In this document: positions 23,290-37,000 of the stretch, piece by piece | Numbering within the stretch: position 1 is the first letter of the stretch | Layout: each line of letters begins with the position of its first letter | Assembly: GCF_014805685.1 (NCBI RefSeq) | Contig: NC_060902.1 | Location: forward strand, 2,368,645 to 2,432,644 | DNA length: 64,000 bases | Direction of reading: 5' to 3' | DNA from: Silurus meridionalis | Lineage: Eukaryota; Chordata; Actinopteri; Siluriformes; Siluridae | Position numbers and translations under genes: made by a program | The notes under the pieces: generated by a model | What the model saw: only the letters and a program-made list of their open reading frames with translations | What the model was told of the DNA's origin: nothing | Database searches by the model: none

Positions 23290-24160
23290 TAGGAGAAGTT
23301 CATTCTACCACCTTGGTGCCAGAACAAAGGGCCTTGAAGTATACCTACCTCTTACCCTGAGAGAAGTTGGGACCAGTCGAGCAGTGCTGGAGGATCTTAG
23401 ACAGTGTGGTGCAATGTGAGGTGTGATGAGGTCTTTGAGGTAAGATGGTGCTGGTCCATTTTTGGCCTTGTAGGGAAGCATCAGTGTTTTGAATCTGATA
23501 CATGCAGCTACCGGAAGCCAGTGAAAGGAGTGCAGCAGTGGGGAGGTGTGGAAGAACTTGAACACAAGTCGTGCAGCTGCGTTTTGGACTGTTTGCAGTA
23601 GACGAACAGCATTCAGAGCTTGACCTTCCAGCAATAGTGTTGCAGTAGTCCAGTCTCGAAATGACAAGAGACTGAACAAGCACCTGGGCAGCCTGTGTGG
23701 ACAGAAATGGTTGAATACTTTGGATATTGTAGAGAAGGAATCGACAAGAACATTAGCAACATGTGAGGAAAAGGAAAGTTGATTGTCCATAGTTACCTCA
23801 AGGTTGTGAGCAGTGGCTGAAGATCGGAGCAGAGAGTCATGAAGAGTTATTCTAAGATCCTGACTTGGACATGAATCACCTGGGATGACCAGCAGTTCGG
23901 TTTTGTTGGGGTTGAGTTTTAGTTGACGAGCACTCATCCACAAAGATATGTCTGCCAAGGATGCCGAGATCTGAGCAGAAGCTGTGGTATCTGAGGGAGG
24001 AAAAGAGAAGATGAGTTGAGTGTCTTCAGCATAGCAGTGGTAAGAAAACCCATGTGACTATAAGACTTTACCAAGAGACTGGATATAGAGGGAGAAAAGG
24101 AGGGGACCAAGTACTGATCCTTGTGGGACACCAGTGGGACACCAGTTTCCAGTACAATTA
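23290..24160 (-). mobile_element. L2/CR1-type LINE, 3' end of reverse transcriptase, decayed
   Basis: The minus strand encodes the C-terminal half of a non-LTR reverse transcriptase: a GVPQGSVLGP-like block at about 24140 with a frameshift, a YADD-like site near 24040 changed to YAED, LWMSARQLKLNPNKTELLVI near 23930, SRLDYCN in another frame, VQNAAARLVF, FHWLPVAACIRFKTL and PYKAKNGPAPSYL. Frameshifts and the altered catalytic box show it is inactive. It lacks the endonuclease and the 5' half. Confidence 0.85.
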
Positions 24161-24299
24161 ACACAAGAATACATAAATCTTATAATAAGTGTTTATTGAC
24201 ACTGGTTAAAGGTGATTATAACCCACTGTGACACCGAGATAAACACTTCTTGACAAGGGACCTAAACCTACATAGACATTTATAAAGACCTATTCCAAC

Positions 24300-26380
24300 A
24301 AACTTTGGTCAGTTTGGATGATAAGTCAAGTGACATAACGCTGTGTTGTAACACCTTATGTCCTGACTTATTGATATTCCAAAATATTTTAAAGTGTTTT
24401 GGAAAAGCCTTACAGCAACCATTATGGCATAGTAATGACGGAGTTATGTATGAAGGATCACTTTCTATGGCGTTTGAACAAATGTCAGCCCAATGAAGTG
24501 TTGTAAAATTCTTATGTCATTTACATCACTGTACCATGTCAGAAATGTACTGGTGTCAGAAATGTAAATATTTACAGTTTGTATATGTATTCATGTTGTC
24601 ATGAACAGTTTATGTAGGCTTTATGTGGCCCTATGAACACTGACATTTCTCCCCTAAAGCCCTCACTGAAAAATGCGTATTTCTTACAGTTTTTTCCCCC
24701 CCACATGCTCAAGGTTAACCGCATGCAGTCAAACACATCTATGGCATTCAAAACACATTGTTTTTAGGCATCATGTTTGACACAAGAAAACCTTTTCTGC
24801 CTGGAAACAAAGCCAGGCATTGTGTGGAGTTTTGAAGGATGCCTGGATGATGACTTCAGCGGATCACTGTGATGAACTTGTCCTTATTCCACTGGTTCTA
24901 GTGCTGGCCTGGGACAGGCTCCAAGTCACTGAAGTAGAGCCTGGGTGTGAACATAGATGAAAAGAGGAAGGAAGAACTCATTAGTGGCCAAGAGAAAAGG
25001 TTTCATTTATGTAGCTTTTGTTATGTTTCCATCCAAATGCGAATGCAAATCTGAATTACATCCAGAGCATATTAGTCTCACTGACTGACTTACAGAAGTC
25101 CATACAGGATGTATATCTTCCTTGGGTTTGTCAGCTTGGCAATGCTGTGATTTGTATGTAATCCAATATATATTTTTTAAACCACTTTTTAAATTAAATT
25201 AAATTAAATTAAATTAAATTAAATTAAATTAAATTAAATTAAATTAAATTAAATTAAATTAAATTTAAATAGATTCAATTCGATTAAATGCAGTTTAATT
25301 AAAATCAGCTCTATTCTAGAGCATATAATTCAAATTTAATACAATTGTGCGGGTTTTTGTTACGTTTCCTTTTCATTATGTATTCGAGACTATTGTTTTT
25401 TTGTTGGAAGTTAAAGTGCTTTATGGAAAGTTGTCTGATGTAAAGGACGGAGTTTAATAAAACCGCTTTAAAAACAGGTCTAATAGTTCAGTCTAATCAG
25501 AATGTGACATTCAGTACCTTATTAGCAGAATTCCCCTCTTTTTTTGGCATTACTACATCTTGGTGCTTTTAAGTCTGTCAAATAAAAATAAAGTCCCTGA
25601 ACGTTGCCATGGAAACAGCTGGCCGAAGACCCGCCTTTCTGCTCGAGCAACACTGTGCTCATTTCTGTCTCAAAAGGAGGAAATAGGGTTTAAGAGGCAT
25701 AATTACAAATGATGGGAGGATGGATTTTTAAGCATTTCCTTGTAAGTGCTTCTTTTGGTTAAAATAGTTTTCCCATTAAAACCATATGAAAAAGCATTTA
25801 TAATTTAAATGTAAAGAAATCGAGATTTTGTTTCAATACATTTTTCTTTAGAAACTCTATTATAACTCAAGATGCTTTAAGTTCAAAGTTCTTTAAAATC
25901 TTTAACATCAAAACTCATATCCTAAAATTTCAAACGCCAATCAGTTATTCTCAAAAATTAATTAAATCTTTGGCGAATACTTTGGTGAAGGCTTTCATGT
26001 ACTTCCTCCAAGACTCCAAGACACGTTCAAACTGCTGCTCTTGCTGCATCACATGACTGTAAAACACACTGGGAGAAAAAAACGCTGTTTGCCCTCTTAT
26101 ACTTTGTTCTCTGGAATCTTCAAACTTTCGATCTCATAAAGACAGAACGAACGTTTTGTCATGTCTAATAAGGAAAGAAACACATACAACAAGAAAAGCC
26201 TAAAACAAAACCACTGTTGTAGCGAAATGCTTTTTATGACTGTGCAATACTTAAGAATTTACATGTAAATAGAAAAAGAAATACAGTATAATACAATAAA
26301 ATAAAATAATATAAAGTTTAGAAGTACAAACTATAAAGTATAAAATATGAGTATAAAAATCACAAAGAAAGCAAAATAGA
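24300..26380. other. Intergenic with an (AAATT)n tract
   Basis: A clean (AAATT)n run of about 75 bp occupies 25190-25266. The rest is AT-rich with no gene or well-defined transposon. Confidence 0.5.
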
Positions 26381-26381
26381 G

Positions 26382-27072
26382 TACCTTAATTTCCGGACTA
26401 TAAAGCGCACCCATAACTAAGCCACACCCACTGAATTTTACAATTATTATTTTTTACATAAATAAGCCGCACCTGTTTATAACACTACTCTACACTAATC
26501 TACACTAGTCTACACTAATGTACTTTACACAGAGCATAGTGGTATTTTGTGAATAGGCTGGCACTGCATTTTTCCGGTATTACTGCATGTGTGCAAGACC
26601 GAGGAATATGTCCTTATTATTTTCTGATGCTCATTTCTAAGTTTCTTTGACTAACCCGTAACGTTGTTGCCAAGAAAAATAAAAAAGCACGAGTTTTGGA
26701 AACCTGTCTGTGCCTATATGATTTCTGTTGCAACTGGAGTTAGCGTGCTATCCCATGACCCAGACTCAACGCGCTACAACGGCTTGTATCTAAACAGTAG
26801 CCGACCAAGAAAGTCATTGTTCACTGTCTTCCTCCTTCCTTTCACAACTATTTCTTCTTTCTAGTTTTTCTTTTGGCATTGTCGTGCGTTTAAAAAAAAG
26901 TTTTTTCTCCCGATGCCGTGCAGCTCAGAACACAGGTGAGGTGCGTTTTTTTGTTTCCGTTCGGAAATTTCATTGGTCTAATGTTATGGGGTTCAGTTTT
27001 TTGGCTTGAAGTTTGTGAAACCGGGAAAAACCCAGGAAAAAAGTATCGGCTTATAGTCCGAATAATACGGTA
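26382..27072. mobile_element. Nonautonomous DNA element, copy A, TA-flanked with inverted ends
   Basis: Starts TACCTTAATTTCCGGACTAT and ends ATAGTCCGAATAATACGGTA, near-perfect inverted ends bounded by TA. Length 691 bp. A second copy lies at 51652-52439. A 66-codon frame inside (LPRKIKKHEFWKPVCAYMI) is shared by both copies, but I recognise no transposase domain. TA could be a target duplication or part of the terminus. Confidence 0.7.
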
Positions 27073-28360
27073 TATAAAATAGATATAGAATGTGCAAATG
27101 GAGATATTGACTGTAGTCCAGTGTCATGTGCTGAATTAAATTGTTACTGAGATGTGCCAGTTCAGTAGTGTCGGTTGTGCAATTTTGCAAAGAAATTGTG
27201 CAACAGAAGAAAAAAGTAGAATATGGAGGTGGAGGTGCATGAGTGACTCTTATATCTGTTCATGAAATATTTAAAGTAACTTATTAAATTCAAAGGTTAA
27301 AAATTAACCCTAGATTTAGCTTTATAATGACAAAACAACAGAAGAATCCAGATCAACAACAGAAACGTTGATTGCTTTTCACAAATCTTTCTAAGGAAGG
27401 AAATATGAAGTACAAAATATAAATTCATTATTTTCTTTGTAAGACCGAATGTCCTTCTTGTCCTCAAACCTGCCAAAATGCCAAGAACTGTAGCACAATG
27501 GTGGATTAGTTTGACACATTCCCTTCCTAATCTCCTTTGATTTCAGCCCCTGCCCCCCTGCTCAGCTGTGGTACCCTACGAGCTCGTGATGTGGCAAGAA
27601 CCATCATCAGAAACCGAAATACTTTGCTAAAAGCCAGGTGGAAACTCGTTAGCGGAGGCCTCCTGTTCCCTACTTGAGCTTCAGCTTAAAGGTCAGGTGA
27701 TGGTTGTTGAGGGGGCACCACCAACAAAGGGTCCATCCGGACATGGACAAGTGCACGCATGTAATCAGGGCCCCCTACTTACCCCTGTTTCTTTTCAGTA
27801 CCCTTGATTGTGAGGCATGCTCTTACAGTTCTGGACATCTATACAAATCAGACTCTCCAAGCTTATGCTGAAGATGGCGGATAAAAAGTTATTTCCATCC
27901 ATCTGGCAATCATCGTGTGTTCCATGCTGAATTTGGGAGACTTGGTAAAAGGTTGTAAAGTACACATTTGTTAATGAAGCTTCAAAAAAAACAAAGGTGG
28001 CTCTTATGTTTCCCATGTCATGGCACGTAGCACAGGTCCCCGTCCTCCAGAAGGTCCAAAATGAACGGTCCGGTCCGATTAGCTAAAATATGACACAATT
28101 TCTTTGATCGGGTCAGCTGATTTTTTAAGTAGTGAAAGTAATGAAAAAACCAAGAGGATTGGTGCAAGTCAAGCCACTTCCTCTGCTTACATGCTCACTG
28201 CTCTTTTCAAATCCGGTCATGAGGTTATGGAAGGACACAGGAAATCATCTGGATATGATCAGATATGGGCATGATCACATGATAAAACCTCACACACAAT
28301 GCAATACAAATATCACGCTCAATTATAACTCCAGTTTCAGTAAGTGGATCCTGGTAGTAG
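27073..28360. other. Intergenic
   Basis: No gene recognised. AT-rich sequence without a clear repeat family. Confidence 0.4.
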
Positions 28361-28361
28361 T

Positions 28362-28415
<54 letters not shown>

Positions 28416-28416
28416 T
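28361..28416. repeat. (AAT)n microsatellite
   Basis: About 18 uninterrupted AAT units. Confidence 0.96.
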
Positions 28417-28713
28417 GCTTCTTCTATTTACAGAAATCCTAAGAGTCCATGCATTGTAATATTGTTTTTCTCCTCGTTTTTTCATTATTACGACTTCATT
28501 TCCTTGTAATCTTGACATAACAACATTTTTTCCTCGTGATGAGTATTTCATTTGTCAGTGTATTTGGCTTATTTTAATTATTTTTTTATTTTAAACTGAA
28601 ACGGCTCTGTGTCTGTCAGTCATCGATAAATTACACATAAGAAGTGGTATCAAAAATGTAGAAACTAATGGTGCTAACTTGTGCTATTCTGACCACGTGC
28701 ATTACAGCAACTG

Positions 28714-28779
<66 letters not shown>
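28714..28779. repeat. (TA)n microsatellite
   Basis: About 32 TA units. Confidence 0.96.
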
Positions 28780-28929
28780 TTGAAAATATGGTAAATCAAG
28801 ACATGGCCTAGCCTACCCAGGAGTCTTAAAGAATGGTGATCATTAATGGGTAATATTCTGTCATTTATTAATAATTTAGCTCATTACAGTACAGAATTTA
28901 TCATCATTAACAGTACAGTAACGTAGAAA

Positions 28930-29460
28930 CTTTACAGTATATATGTTTGTGACAGTGGGCATGTGGACGAGCGCTAGTTTGCGAGTGGAGGGTGGAGCCG
29001 GATGCGCTCTGTTTCAGTGTTTGGCGATGGCGATTAAAAATAAGATAGACAAGAGCTAAAATTAAACCAAAAACACAGAAAAAGAATACGCACTTTACCA
29101 CCGAGACAACGGAAATCTGTCGATCGCTGGAGAGAGAAAGGAGTCTCACAAGGCAGGAGATTCATACATCCCTGCAGCGTCTCAACGTAGCGCCACGCGT
29201 ATATGCTGCTAGGTTTACCTGCCGTGCAAAAATGTAAATATTTTTACAATTTTATCATTTCGCTGTCGTCTTCGTAAGATCGAAAAATCATCAAACCATC
29301 CTAACTCAGGGCTACAATAGAACAGGGTTACAGTAGAACCTCGGTTTAAAGTGTTTTAGGAGTGTTTTGGAATACGAGCAAAATATTTCGTTGAAATTTG
29401 GATTGGATTGGACAGAAAATTTTCCCGCTTTTTGACAGACAGGTTTACACACTAGATTGT
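28930..29460. mobile_element. Decayed dispersed element, copy A
   Basis: The stretch from GGACGAGCGCTAGTTTGCGA through ACCGAGACAACGGAAATCTG to AAGGAGTCTCACAAGGCAGG has a clear counterpart at 57650-57800 in the same orientation. The right side carries AGTAGAACCTCGGTTTAAAG, reminiscent of DNA-transposon ends. No transposase frame. Confidence 0.45.
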
Positions 29461-29989
29461 AACTTAGGATGCCCTCGGTGACTCAGTTGCACACCGTTAA
29501 GGGGGAAAAACCCCACAGCTGTATACGTGAGTCAGAGCTGTGGACTTCGAGAAAGAAACAGCAATCAGGCACCATGTCCATAACAACCTGCAATCTGATA
29601 AGCACTAATTTGCTCCTGTTATCATCCACATTAACCAGTTTCCTGTTTAGAAAGACCTCCTGTAGGGTGTGTGATACGCCTCGAGAAAACGTGTGGGCAT
29701 GAGCTTCTCCCTTGAGCCTGACGACCCGCGATCTTTCATCCCCCTCTCCGTTATTTTCTTCTTTTCTGAAAGATTTTTATGAGTCATGGACTTTCAGGAT
29801 GTACTTTACTTAGTTACTGTATTCAAGTAATTTTTTTCATTACGAGGACATTTATTTGTTTACTCCATGTGAATGTGTCATATGTTCTTTGAAAAACATG
29901 TCGTTTCTCGCTACTCTGAAGTGAAAACAAAAAGAGCGTTAAATGAGAAGCTGTGAAGAGAGCATTAGTGTAGAGAGTGTGTGTGAAGT

Positions 29990-30033
29990 AAGTGTGTGTG
30001 TGTGTGTGTGTGAGAAGTGAAGATTCTCTCACT

Positions 30034-30111
<78 letters not shown>

Positions 30112-30190
30112 AGGGTTCTGTGTGTTTGTGGATTAAGGGTTCTCTATGGGTGCGTGTGTGTGGGTGTATGTGTAGAGGAAATGTTCTTAC

Positions 30191-30246
<56 letters not shown>

Positions 30247-30260
30247 GTGTAGGTTTTCTC

Positions 30261-30326
<66 letters not shown>

Positions 30327-30350
30327 GTGTAGGTTTTCTCACTGTGTGTG
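29990..30350. repeat. (TG)n cluster with a recurring 20-25-bp spacer
   Basis: Four or more TG blocks (about 29993-30011, 30039-30107, 30194-30243, 30263-30323) separated by variants of AAGTGTAGGTTTTCTCACTG (near 30013, 30245 and 30325) or AAGGGTTCT (30112, 30135). It is a compound, partly higher-order repeat. Confidence 0.9.
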
Positions 30351-30817
30351 TGTAAGTACTCCTTCCTTGTAAATGGGCGTTTTAACTGTTTACACTTATT
30401 CTTGATCAGAATTGAGAACCTTTATACTGTAACTGAAACGTTTACACTGTAATATAGTACAAATGCAAAATAATGAGTTTTACTGGAGAAATAGTGACAC
30501 AGGGGATTAGTATATACCCCTCAGTCTTTTTCAACACTGTTTCTACATGCCATATAACAGGGATGTGCCTTACATAATAAAGGGAAATCCTTTTTTGTAA
30601 AAACAAAACAAAACAAAAAAAAACATATCCTCTTTTCTTTCATCTTCATGTATCTTTTCCTTTCACATTACATCATGCAGGAGTGCAAATAAAAGCCTTT
30701 CAGTGTTTCTAATTAGCCTGCAGTAAAATTGACCAGATGGCCTTTTCATTCAGTGGCCAAAGTTTCCTTGCAAACCTCTAAGCTTCAGGAGATTCCAATG
30801 GGCAGAGGGTGAGGGGA

Positions 30818-30859
<42 letters not shown>

Positions 30860-31165
30860 GGGGTGGCTGGGGATATATCAGGGGTGGTTCAGATCTACCA
30901 CCAGCCGTGTCCGAGTGCTGAGGAAATATTCAAAATCTAAATCTGAAATGTGCTCATTACGCTGAGTCAGATACACTAGAGATACTACAGTACTGAAATA
31001 ACAAAGTGATTACTTGTGAAAATAAATAGTAACGAACCGAAACAAGCAGAAAAAGTGTGCATAGGTCATTAAAGAATCATGAACCCCTCACATCCGCTGC
31101 TGACATTTTTTAAATATTCACCAACAATCATCTGAAAGAGAATTGTAAAGGTAGAAAAAGTGGAG
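30351..31165. other. Intergenic
   Basis: Contains a (TG)n run at about 30819-30858. Nothing else recognised. Confidence 0.45.
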
Positions 31166-32020
<855 letters not shown>

Positions 32021-32106
32021 GTTAGTAAGACTTCTGTATTCTTTCATTTTATTCATCAGCAATTGTTAAATTATATTTAATTGATTTGCATTGCAAGACT
32101 GAATTC

Positions 32107-32225
32107 TGTGAAGGAAGTTGTAGCTCAATGAATAAGAGGTTGAACTTCTGGTCAGAAGGTCATGAGTTCAAATCCCAGCAGCACCAAGACCCTTAACCTT
32201 AAATTTCTCAACTGAGATGACTGTA
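32107..32225 (+). mobile_element. tRNA-derived SINE head, plus orientation
   Basis: GTAGCTCAATGAATAAGAGG (box A-like) and GGTCATGAGTTCAAATCCCA (box B) are spaced as in a tRNA, followed by CCCTTAACC. It is a SINE head; no cloverleaf acceptor stem is evident. Confidence 0.6.
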
Positions 32226-34018
32226 AGGTGGTATGATGTCACCCACCATGAAACGGGGTTACAGTTACAATGGCAAAATCAATGATTTCCTTCAACAGGA
32301 AGGAACATTTTATTGGCTTATAGATATAGCTCATGGAAAATCTTAGAAATCATTTAGCCCGCTTAAAAGCTTTCACAATTGTGGGGAGCTATGAAGCTTT
32401 ATACCACACCATACTGCACATGGACACTTTTAGGACAATCACACAAAATCACTTTCATTTGGACTGTCAATATCTGCCATACGCATCCATCCCCATCTAG
32501 ATTCTATACGTTATAGTGAAGTGTAATGTCTTCACTCATCCACTCCTGGGCCTCGGTTTGGTGTTCTCCAAGCAGCCATAGTGAGTTTTATGGTGTGGTA
32601 TTTTAATCCTTCCTGACAGCCCATGGTTGCAGACATGTTTGGAGAAGGTTCTGTTTGAACCGCACAGATCTGCTGTAATGTAAACAGGGAGCTCATTTGT
32701 GTGGTGGAAGGATAATGGGGCGGAGTGGGCAGTTTTGGGATTGGTTGGGTGGACAAGAGCAATTTTGTGGTCTCGTTGGAAAAAAAATGAGGCTATCTAG
32801 ATAATTTGACTATAACGGTTTTCCTGAATCCCAGAGGGGGTTCTGGACAAACACGGCTGCTGAGATCCAGGAGTTGTATGTTCTCAGTTTCCAAATGTGA
32901 TTATCTGTGAATGTATTTTTTGTATTCAAGTGAGACAATGTTGTTTATCACGGAAACAAAACTTTTTACACAATCGATCGCTATCTTCCAGCTCATGTGT
33001 GACTAAACCAAATGGCGCCATCGTTCCTTACTTTGATGACCTGTTCGCTCTGTCCTGAGGATTAACTCGAGCGAGGTTCCCATGGAGCTCTGTAGAGCTG
33101 TCATAGGCCAGGCTCCTAAATCTCCAGCGAGAGCAGGAGGTTTTGTCTTCCTTTCATGAGCGTACTGGCTGATTTACGCTCACTGCTCTGTTTTGGGGTT
33201 TCCAAGACAGGCATGCTTCTTCCTAAACTCCAGTAGATGCCAAACCGAAAAGGGGAAAAACAAACTTTACAAAAATAACGCTTTCTCCAGAAAATCTGGA
33301 TTCTTCTTTAAAAATGCAGAAAAGATTAAGAATCATATCATAAATAATTTAAACCTTGAGACTTTAGTTACATTAGGGTTTAATGAGCTGAACTTTGCTT
33401 CGCATTCCTGTGAGTTGGAGCCTCTTAAATGTATCAACCAATTGGGGAGAACTTTAAGACCTGACCCTCCGCCCCCTGTTTTGCATTCAGCCTGTCAGAG
33501 CTGCTTTTGTGTCTGAAGTATTGCTTCTGTGTATGCGTTTTTTTTTTTCCTCCCTCCTATTACTGTTGCTCAGCCTCCCAAGCACCAGTACAGGAGTGTG
33601 ACAAGAGCAGCTATGCAGTGTGTAAGCCGGCTCTACACCCAAACCTGATGTCAACCCTGGTCAGTGTAGACGTCTCAGGTTTTTGGAGAGTTCTACTGGT
33701 TCCCTGCTGACTGAGCTGAATTGAGCTGAAGGAAAGCACCGGGCTCCAGATGCCATTTACTGACGTAAACGTGAGAGATAAGAGGACGCACCGAGTGACC
33801 AGAAAGTTGGCGAGGGGAAGAGCACATTTCTTTTTGTTTGCCTTCTGAAGAAGCTTGATTGCTCCTTGTTTCCTCGAGGCCTCTTTCCACAAAGTCGAAA
33901 GGCTTTATGGGAAAGTTATTCTTGTAGAACCCTGCTCTCATTTTCTTTTAATAGATCTTAAAGTTAAAAACCAAACGAAGATCCAAATTATTTTTTTTTA
34001 AAGGACAACATTGTAAGG
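32226..34018. other. CLDN19 upstream region
   Basis: No coding exon recognised. The CLDN19 promoter and 5' UTR should lie here. An A/T-rich stretch (TTTTTTTTAAAGGACAAC) immediately precedes the start codon. Confidence 0.4.
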
Positions 34019-37000
34019 ATGGCAAATTCAGGATTTCAGCTCCTGGGCTACTTCTTGGCTCTAGGCGGATGGGTCGGGATCATCTCGACCACGGTGTTGC
34101 CCCAGTGGAAGCAGTCGTCGTACGTAGGAGACGCCATTATCATGGCAGTGGGGCTGTATGAGGGTCTGTGGATGTCCTGTGCGTCCCAGAGCACAGGACA
34201 GGTGCAGTGCAAGATTTTCGACTCGCTGCTGTCCCTCGACAGTAAGTATGATGGCACTAATGAGAACGAGCTCTCACTCAGCGCCGCTTTGTCCAGCGGT
34301 TGGGAGTTAAAGAGGACGATGTAAAGAGTTTTGTAAAGTTGTTCAATTGTGATTGAGAATGTAATCAGGGTCTCTCAGACGTACTGGCTTTTTGTAACTA
34401 ATCGGGGCAGTTAAATTACATTTGCACACCTTTTTACGCTTGAAAATGTTTAAAATCTGTAATTGGTGTACATCACACTAAAGAGCACTAAAGAGCATGC
34501 GTTGACTTGCTTAAATTTAGTTTTGTTTACTTTCTCACCATTACACAGGCACCAGACCTTCATCTACTTAGCGTGCTATGAAATGCAGTGAAATCAACAG
34601 TTTCAGCACAACACTGTCACAGAGGCTGTCCCGAATTCATGAATGGTGGTTGTTTTGAAATGAAAAGGCCAGTGTTGGGGACAAACACCACAAATATGAG
34701 CAGAATGCAAAACGCTCTTCTCAATACAATGCACCAGCATTGTTACTTCTTTGCTGTGCTAATCAGTTGTATATCTTATGCTAAGATATACGCTGGGCTA
34801 ATATTAGTGTGCGGTTTTATTAAAACGGTATTACAGGATTACAAATACAAGCTCAGAGAATGAGAGCCATTGACATCATTGACTGGCTTTTTATTGATTG
34901 AGTGATGATTTGTGTTGCTGTCAGTACTGGGTTTGCAAAGTGTTCTTTTACAGGCCTGAGTATACCTCAAACACAATCAGGACCAAATGATTGGCCAGAG
35001 AACTAGAAAAGTCTTATAGATTGTTCTTGTAATCTCTCATCATTACATTTCAACCTTCTGTACACAAGACAATATGACACACTCTGAGCTTTGGTCCTGG
35101 ATTTACAGAGGAAACCAATTTGTTTTTCTTGGATTTTTATAACTATTATAGATGCCAATAAAACAAATGTTATAATAAAGTTAGGAGCCAAGCTCATTGG
35201 CATAATCCATCATTTTTTTACATCGTAATTTTACTTCTAAAAGCTATTCCAGACACTAAGTAGGAAAGGAACCCCAAATGACATTAAAGTTAGTCAAGCT
35301 GCCCCACTTATTCTGCGTAATTTATCATTTGCACCATCGATTTCACATCATGGCCAGCTTCCAGTTTCAAACCAAAGAAGTTCAGGATACAATCCAAACA
35401 CCCATAATACTGTACAACTCATGTTGGAAGCCACAAATGGTGATGGGACTGTCTGATTCCACTGTCCCCGCCCTCGCCAGTGCCATTGTTGCTCTAGACT
35501 TAGGTCATCTGGATGGATAGTAACCGCAATGTTCTGCCTCGTGTATATACAGGCGGCCTCGGCCTTTTACAGCGCCGCATTGTTTGTCCTCTTGCTCGAG
35601 ATTCTGACAGTCTTTCTTGAATAATTGTTATTATGCGTGGAGTCATCTGACCGCTAGAACAGCCGGCACTGTATGGAACTAGAAACACACACACATAGAC
35701 TCACACACAGACACCCACATATAATCTTGCTCAGTAGTTTCATTATCTCTTTATTTATTTATTTAAACCAAGAATCAAACACTGCATTTTAAAGTTTTAA
35801 ACCTTAAAGAACCAATTCGCTTAAAATAGGTCCAGCAATCTACAGGGTCCGAGCCATGATTTGGTGAAGGTGCTTGGCCATGATCGCTGAAGCCTATTCT
35901 AAAATAAACATGAATGTTTAAATAACAGATAATTATAAATAATAATAATAATTAAATTAAAAAATCGCAGATATGGCATGAAGACAAAAAAAAAAAAAAT
36001 CACCTGAAAGCTAAGATTTCAAAACACTAAAAGATTCAGCCTGACTAATCTCAATGGAGAAAGAATTCCACAGTTTTGGTGCATGGGAGAACAAAACCTG
36101 ATCATCCATAGAACGTAAATGGCTAGGAGCAACAATTCGATTTTCAGAATCAGAGGAGCAAAGACCACGGCTTAGAGTTTAGACAGTTGTGTCAAGTAAT
36201 GAGGTGCCATACCATGTAGGGCCTTAAAGGTCAGCATAAGAATTTTAAAATCAATTAAATGACGCTGAAATTCTGGACACCTGTAATGAACACAGCCTTC
36301 GTGGTTCTTGATTGTACTTTACACCAAAGATTTCGGGTGCTTGGACCCGCAGGTCGCTGAGTCTTAAATGCCCATTGTCCTCATCGTAGTGTTTATATTT
36401 GTACTGTACACTGGTTGAACTTGGTAATGCAGTTTCTCGCTCCATTAACAGAAATATCACAAGTTGACATTTTCTAAAGGGTCAGGAAAGCAGATAAGGA
36501 GGAAAAACAACCGTGCTTGTGATCCGTCCGAATTTTGTGTCCCACTAACATTTAAGCGTTTGCTAAAAGAACGAAACAGGAAGTGGATTTTCTGTACCAA
36601 AGTGATTGCTAATAGAACTAAACAGGAAGTTGATTTTTTCGAACAACTCCATTTGGCTTGTCAGTATTATGATACTACAACGTATCTGAGTGGTTAATTT
36701 TAGAACATTTTGACTGTAATTATTCAAAATATAGTGTTTCGTTGACAACAGATTGCTTTACAGTGTTAACTGAGATCATTTGAAAGGGAGAAATTGAAAA
36801 TAACGGTAGGAAAAGGTTAGCTAAAAATATAGTCACAACGTTAAAGCAACACTTATAGACATTACATGGGGCAGTGGTCAATCAGGGGGTAAGATGTTGG
36901 ATATTAAGGTCTTTGGTCAGACCTTAGCACCAACAAGCTCCTACTGGTGGGATGGTTTTACATACATTCAATAAATTGGTGTGTAAGTGAAATAAATCTT

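Noticed and set aside
26664..26864. Conserved 66-codon protein (also at 51983)
   Set aside because: Conservation is explained by both lying inside copies of the same transposable element; no recognised domain.
32107..32180. Possible tRNA gene
   Set aside because: Box A and box B-like motifs exist, but no acceptor stem pairing is evident and the sequence continues into the SINE body shared with other copies.
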